Part shown: positions 33,301 through 36,052 of the stretch, piece by piece | How positions within the stretch are numbered: position 1 is the first letter of the stretch | Layout of the letters: every line of letters starts with the position of its first letter | Source: an uncultured Clostridium sp. | GTDB lineage: Bacteria; Bacillota; Clostridia; TANB77; CAG-508 | Assembly (NCBI GenBank): GCA_950059165.1 | Contig: CATLUC010000004.1 | Location: 1 to 36,052 of the forward strand | Reading direction: 5' to 3' | Length of the DNA stretch: 36,052 nt | Notes under the pieces: model-generated | The model's database searches: none | Told to the model about the DNA's origin: nothing | Seen by the model: only the letters and a program-made list of their open reading frames with translations | Translations under genes and position numbers: made by a program

Positions 33301-35616
33301 TTCTGGTGTAGTTGCTAAACGTTCTATGCGTCCTGCTATTAGGTGCTCTTTGTTTGTTTGTATTTTTACTGTTATTGTGTTGTCATTTGCTATATTAGTA
33401 GTTTGATTTAAGTCGAATTTTTTTCCTTCTTCTCTTTCTACTATGTATTCTAGTGTGAATTCTTTTGGTGCTTTTAATTTTATTTCTACTTCTTGGTCTT
33501 TTTCACTTTTTACTAGTATGTTGTATATCCATTGGTTTTTTGTTACTCCTAGGAATGAACCTAAGAATATCTTTGCTTTTGCTGGTTTTATTGTGTTTGT
33601 TGTTTGGTATGTTTCACTTTCTGTTTCTCCTACATATGCTTTTATTGTTGTTTCTATTTCTTTTTGGTTTTGTCCTTCTTGTAAGTCATTTGCTTTTACT
33701 TCGTAGTATTTGGTAATAGTTTCTCCTGGTTTTAGTGTTCCTATTTCTATTTCTTTTTGTTTTGTTTCTGGTTTTAGGTGGTATTCGTATTTTCCTGTTG
33801 TTTTTTCGTATTCTGCTTCTAATTCGGCGTATGTAACTCCTTCTGGGATGTTTGCTATTACTTTTACGTTTTCCATTTTATTTTCTGTTGTGTTTGTTAT
33901 TTTTATGTTGTTTTTTACGTATTCTCCCTCATATATTGTTTCTTCTGCTGTTGTTGCTACTTCTAGTTTTAACCCTTCTATTGCTTGTTTGCTTTCTTGT
34001 GCTATTTGGTAGTTTTGTTCTGTTTGTTCTGTAAATGTTGGTTGTTCTTCTTTGTAGCTTTCTATTTTTAATGGTAGTTCTTTGTTTCCTGTTTCTGTTC
34101 CACCATCTAGTGTGTATTGGTTTGTGTATGCTAGTTGAATATTTGTTGTTGTGTTTTCTATGTCTTTTTTTAGAATGATTGTTGCTGTTATTTTTACGTC
34201 TGTTGATAGTTCTATTGCGTTTTCACTATATTGGTTTTGTTCTCCTTCTAGTTTTGTGGTTATTACTTGGTTTCCATTTTCGTTTGTTTCTACTGTTGTT
34301 TCTTTTATTTGTAGTCCGTTTTCATGGAATATGCTACTGTTTTGTATTATTACTTTTTCTACTTCATTTGGTAGTTCGATTTTTAGTTCTGGGTTTTTGA
34401 ACATATTGTCTTTTGCTGTATTTGCGTTTAGGTTTATGTCAAATGTGATTTCGTTTTGTTGTTTGTTTGTCCATTCGTTGTTGTTTATGTTCATTTGTAT
34501 GTTTGTTTTTGCTTCTTTTATTGTTGTTGTGTTTTCGTTTGTGTCTGTGTATGTTTCTTCTTTGTTTATTCTTGTTATTTGGTTTGTTGTTTTTATGTTT
34601 GCGTTTGTGTTTTTCATTTCACTTTTGATTTCTTTTGTGTTTTCTATTTGTAGTGTTCCTATGTCTTGGATTTTGCTTGTTTTTATTGTTATTTCATTTG
34701 GTTCGTTTTCATAGATTATTGTTTTGTTTTCATCTTCTTCCCAATTTGTTTCTTGGTTAATAATAGCTAGTTGGTTTCCCTCACTATCTAAGATTTCTAG
34801 TGTTCCGTTTTCTCCTAATATTTTTTCTATGTTTTGTTTGTTTATTTTGCTTGATTTGTATACTAGGTTGTAATCTTCAATTGTACTATTTTCTTTTATT
34901 TCTAAGTTTTCTTGTGCTTCTTTTTTGCTGATGAAGATTTCTTGTTGTTCTTTATATTGTGTACTATAGTTTGTTCCATTTATTTGGTTTGATTTTATGT
35001 AACCGTTATATATTTCTTGTGTTTCATGATTTATTGAGGTTATTGTTCCTATATTTTCAGATGCTACTGTTTCTAATTGTTTTTGTGCTTCTATTGTTAT
35101 TTCATTTTCTGCTTCTAGTTCTGCTTTTGCTGATATTTGAATTGATAGGTCTTTTTCTTCTTTTTCTTCTGTATATGTATTGTAATAGCATATAATTGTG
35201 TATTCATCTGCTATTTTTTTGTTTGTTTTTATTGTTACTTTTCCGTCGTTTTTGTTGTATTCATAGTTGATTTGATTGCTGTTATTGTTTGTTTCAACTA
35301 TTTTTACGTCATAGGGATATTTACCGTCGATTTCTTTTAATTCGATGGTTGTTTCACTGTTTTTGACTGGAATGTAATTGTCTTTTTCGTATTCCATTTT
35401 TTCTTTGATTTTGTATTGTACTAGTGTTTCTTTGTTTTGGCTTTCATTGTAGTTTATATATTTTTCTAGTTCTGCTTCTAATAATAGTGTTTGTTCTTTT
35501 GAGCCAAAACTTATACTTGGCAATATTTTTATTCCTAATACTATTGTTGATATTATTGCTAGTATTAGTAATGTGTATGCCATTGTTTTTGTTTTGTTGT
35601 TTGTTTTTTTGTTCAT
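27310..35616 (-). CDS. Gene 4: giant xPxTG surface protein, A+B fusion in a single intact frame
   Basis: ATG 35616 has AGGAGG seven bases upstream. The 2768-residue product has an N-terminal membrane segment (about 12-31), N-module, DUF11-like beta repeats (about 330-970), a Pro-rich linker (about 972-1005), SdrD-B (about 1009-1110, ISGVAWLDQNEDGQRQ), a DUF11-like domain, a TM (about 1300-1330) and a second signal-like hydrophobic segment (about 1339-1355). The B half follows: a Cys-containing N-domain, two Cna-B domains (from about 1579 and 1667), SdrD-B (about 1817), a beta region, SdrD-B (about 2302), and TPATG at about 2733 with TM and KKKVM. It is the collinear, unbroken paralog of gene 1 and has no in-frame CGG, so it serves as the reference for the frameshift joins. 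It has its own promoter and terminator. Wall-anchored fibre or adhesin by domain content. Confidence 0.92.
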   Translation of the reverse strand: MNKKTNNKTKTMAYTLLILAIISTIVLGIKILPSISFGSKEQTLLLEAELEKYINYNESQNKETLVQYKIKEKMEYEKDNYIPVKNSETTIELKEIDGKYPYDVKIVETNNNSNQINYEYNKNDGKVTIKTNKKIADEYTIICYYNTYTEEKEEKDLSIQISAKAELEAENEITIEAQKQLETVASENIGTITSINHETQEIYNGYIKSNQINGTNYSTQYKEQQEIFISKKEAQENLEIKENSTIEDYNLVYKSSKINKQNIEKILGENGTLEILDSEGNQLAIINQETNWEEDENKTIIYENEPNEITIKTSKIQDIGTLQIENTKEIKSEMKNTNANIKTTNQITRINKEETYTDTNENTTTIKEAKTNIQMNINNNEWTNKQQNEITFDINLNANTAKDNMFKNPELKIELPNEVEKVIIQNSSIFHENGLQIKETTVETNENGNQVITTKLEGEQNQYSENAIELSTDVKITATIILKKDIENTTTNIQLAYTNQYTLDGGTETGNKELPLKIESYKEEQPTFTEQTEQNYQIAQESKQAIEGLKLEVATTAEETIYEGEYVKNNIKITNTTENKMENVKVIANIPEGVTYAELEAEYEKTTGKYEYHLKPETKQKEIEIGTLKPGETITKYYEVKANDLQEGQNQKEIETTIKAYVGETESETYQTTNTIKPAKAKIFLGSFLGVTKNQWIYNILVKSEKDQEVEIKLKAPKEFTLEYIVEREEGKKFDLNQTTNIANDNTITVKIQTNKEHLIAGRIERLATTPETTASKIELTATATATLDGTTYKSNENRIMYGYENIEVDMKSSNEGEEVKYDEEINYELTITNTGRTNLDNALYSAIQINVADFLPENVKPISVTYDNWKQEKIEQKEGGYKLTNNFEKQEAITEEIYEATKNENKLPDINLYLTIPYGESSKINIKTTAKAVFEKTKVENSATITGELIKEKTSNVVTHTILPINNEEQIENPGEKPSNPENPENPGEKPSNPGETPENPENPSSTNNSISGVAWLDQNEDGQRQTGEPLLNGIKVILLDTKDATIVKESQTDNSGAYRFTDVKAGNYIVIFQYDTNTYRVTAYQKNGISTTSNSDAAEKELTLNGNNIKVGVIEINNLQTSISHMDIGLVQNKICDFKLDKVISKVTVTTKNGTKQYGYQNEKLAKVEIKAKEIEGTTVVIEYKIAITNEGEIPSTIGKVIDYLPEGLTFSSEMNTNWSATGNGQIINTSISNQKIEPGKSVELTLIATKKMTANNTGTFTNAAEIGDITNSLGIKDKDSTPANKEKGEDDYGEATIIISVSTGIVVYISIGIVLVALVGIGIFIASKYGLLKLGKVSLFGAILIAVIITGGMQITSQAAIAPATDYFTFVGDPDGYHENGYGATGFWGSQVGMASCAQPGAAAVGGTFTKVGMSYGSTSRQLIKRDDISINMRKLNDDIQMRTTGSECIFGPFQFYSSTQGDKGYQVTVTNRNGSNIGYTLCDSNGNGTTLSGTGNLTFYIKVSTSSCKDGIAKVKVGTSKSGTEKWQIIKQGHVYYSNPNGQDVITDSVFTEESREEEIPIYNEKEIEWTNIRGAIEVIKVDADNANKKLEGVKITIQVGGSTYTQTTDANGRIYIENLPANTNCSIIEIENPHYGYNPDAKANTTIGSGQILTYTLTNLKHTGNLLLEKKDKETGKPLDGMSFKIKGAQGYIIVKDTNGNTQSTVTGTIYVGGMEYTSNESGATEFITDANGKLQIFNLLEGNYTVIETSVGNKHYGYEVDDDYITWTADGSSGKGQQIPVTIKRQKSYDTEPGGANVGNNITVYNERKYIKLSGYVWEDIIDGKTSERNGLFKDTESKNTENGLNLPDTKDLLFNNIEVKLKDKTTNQIVQHDKTGQEMKQLTSKLDQYLDVGNNGNGEYQFVDILKRNLDKYYVEFEYDGLTYTNVVPNTSKNNGSKAAESEQERNQFNENFAIVEGSGRNTGITKDSNGTKKHDLTYTINEAEHTAKLNSQGEYQNINNEYMTQNKIGNYPITANTEAASFNLKDHYVAGEEELRFVNLGLYKREQPDIALIKDIQNVRLAVNGYEHTYTYDQRFVNAGEYGGEGFNVGVKFGSKYGNMTYTRPVYKSDYDYINENNKDKELKAYITYKITMKNQSSSLNVQVNSLSDYYDSRYELINVGTNLDEKGNVNGELAHSETSYNQEYTKMTIDNSKNSKIQAQKEQTIYVQFKLSREQVATILKDKNVGEKADTNGLLNNIIEITSYSIFDGEKRYAGIDEDSNPGNATPEQENTYEDDTDKAPALQLEVTDARELEGKVFEDQVVAENGQNPNKVMTAKIRTGSGAYEEGEKGIQGVEITLTENTGSGKIYQTKTDENGDFYISNYIPGDYTLTYTWGDKTYQVQYYKGTVYDSTRNQTNKKWYKENVEKRLTDATDNYNKEQEAPKGSRLQIDEEIKKNNKDTNGKITRTKMESTTPTMGLGVEYEDIYTASSGDKYTYRVKNVDYGIIERAKQDIQLEKRVKSMKATLANGQVIVDLKIDENGNITGQRDSISYMKPDEFNNGFIKLELDNELIQGTKIEVEYGIKATNISELDYMSEKFYKYGIVDGKLVTIEPTGIIDYLDREWAFDSSNNPNWTVIEKQEELEKLVYENVYKNEDTKINEKTILYTEALKQQLDPGKFAEVGLKVSKIISSTDEISLDNETEVVETNKPGGAKTQSTPGNYVPGAGHTEADDSMAETTIVTPATGENKNYIIPAITGITAFITLAVGVIFIKKKVM
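32608..32705 (-). repeat. Pro-rich linker repeat in gene 4
   Basis: Imperfect tandem units encode NPGEKPSNPENPENPGEKPS and NPGETPENPENP just before the first SdrD-B domain. It is the kind of wall-spanning linker seen in LPxTG proteins, and is probably prone to length change. Confidence 0.75.
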
Positions 35617-35633
35617 TTTAAACCTCCTAAATC

Positions 35634-35675
35634 ATTAGGTATTTTTATAGTTTTCTATTTTTTCTTATACCTAAT
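35634..35675 (-). promoter_or_regulatory. Leader hairpin before the gene 4 ribosome binding site
   Basis: ATTAGGTAT and ATACCTAAT form a perfect 9-base stem around a 24-base loop that holds a smaller ATAG/CTAT stem. It lies in the short 5' leader directly upstream of AGGAGG. Possible roles are transcript stability or control of translation; no known riboswitch is recognised. Confidence 0.55.
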
Positions 35676-35686
35676 CTTTCTATTTT

Positions 35687-35716
35687 ATTATATATACTTT
35701 TTTTGAAAAAAATCAA
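35687..35716 (-). promoter_or_regulatory. Gene 4 promoter
   Basis: Minus strand TTGATT (35716-35711), 18-base spacer, TATAAT (35692-35687). The region is very A/T-rich. Confidence 0.65.
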
Positions 35717-35758
35717 CTTTTTTCTTTGGTGTTTTGCTTAGATACTTGTTTTTTCTTC

Positions 35759-35766
35759 TTACGGAT
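35759..35766 (-). promoter_or_regulatory. ATCCGTAA element upstream of the gene 4 promoter
   Basis: The same 8-base core found before genes 1, 2a and 3, here 42 bases upstream of the -35 box in an otherwise unrelated AT-rich region. The surrounding 35767-35950 stretch shows nothing else recognisable beyond AT-rich sequence. Confidence 0.4.
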
Positions 35767-35950
35767 ATTTTGCTTTTTTGTTTATTTTTGTAAAATATTA
35801 TTTTTTTATTACATTTTGTAATTTTTTGTAATATTTGACACGGTTTATTATTATTATACACTTTTTTGTTATATTTTTCAATGGTTTTGGGCAAAAAAAT
35901 AACCTTTTATGTGAATTTGAAGTTTTTGTTACGTTTGGATATGAAAGTTT

Positions 35951-35979
35951 TTCACTTTTTTTTATTTTTTTCATATAAT
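35951..35979 (+). promoter_or_regulatory. Promoter of the divergent gene at the right edge
   Basis: TTCACT (35951-35956), 17-base spacer, TATAAT (35974-35979), oriented away from gene 4. Confidence 0.55.
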
Positions 35980-36031
35980 ATTACATAGTTTTGTTTGTTT
36001 TGCATATTTTTAAGTATAAGAGGTGGTTGTT

Positions 36032-36052
36032 TTGAATAATATGAATTTTGAT
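36032..36052 (+). CDS. Start of a divergent gene, cut by the window edge
   Basis: AGGTGG (36021-36026) is followed after five bases by TTG AAT AAT ATG AAT TTT GAT. The TTG at 36032 is better spaced from this site than the ATG at 36041. Only seven codons are visible, so no function can be given. Confidence 0.5.

Noticed and set aside
35688..35894. 68-residue minus-strand open frame (MPKTIEKYNKKVY...)
   Set aside because: It overlaps the gene 4 promoter and the ATCCGTAA element, lacks a ribosome binding site, and is Lys/Asn-rich as expected of AT-rich intergenic DNA.

Overview
This window looks like a chromosomal segment of a low-GC, AT-rich Firmicute, probably an uncultured gut-type Clostridium relative. 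The basis is Gram-positive ribosome binding sites, xPxTG cell-wall sorting signals, SdrD-B and Cna-B surface modules, and a GITLVALIVTIIVLLILA prepilin leader. No rRNA, tRNA, transposase, CRISPR or sortase gene is visible. All complete genes lie on the minus strand. The plus strand is T-rich, so its many open frames are shadows.

Layout in transcription order (right to left). A divergent plus-strand gene starts at the right edge (36032). Gene 4 (35616-27310) encodes a 2768-residue surface protein in one intact frame, with its own promoter, leader hairpin and terminator. Genes 5 and 6 (27191-24265) form a short operon: a prepilin-like beta-solenoid protein and a membrane-anchored coiled-coil protein. 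Then come three paralogous surface-protein units behind near-identical promoters: gene 3 (23992-18562), genes 2a+2b (18186-13837 and 13814-9011) and gene 1 (8641-102). The gaps downstream of genes 1, 2b and 3 share a repeat built on GTGCCTGTCCC.

The main finding is a decoding rule. Genes 1, 2a, 2b and 3 appear broken into several frames, but every break except one falls exactly on an in-frame CGG codon followed by A. Skipping the C and continuing at GGA (Gly) restores the protein seen in the paralogs. I find eight in-frame CGG codons in about 11,400 codons; all eight are CGGA and all are +1 frame breaks. None is used as an ordinary Arg codon, although AGA, AGG, CGA and CGT are. With the shifts applied the genes close exactly: gene 1, 2844 aa (five shifts); gene 2b, 1600 aa; gene 3, 1809 aa; gene 2a, 1449 aa (one +1 shift plus one -1 event at a U_UUA_AAG heptamer). 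This suggests that CGG is unassigned or 'hungry' here and triggers efficient +1 frameshifting, or that CGGA is read as a quadruplet. In genes 1, 2b and 3 one site sits at the identical position just before the sorting signal, so the shift decides whether the protein is wall-anchored or ends about six residues later without an anchor.

The surface proteins are built from two halves. Half A has an N-terminal membrane segment, DUF11-like beta repeats, an SdrD-B domain and a C-terminal TM. Half B has a signal peptide, a variable N-domain, Cna-B and SdrD-B domains, and an xPxTG-TM-KK anchor. Genes 1 and 4 fuse A and B through back-to-back membrane segments; 2a and 2b encode them separately; gene 3 is B only. 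They probably form a set of long wall-attached fibres or adhesins.
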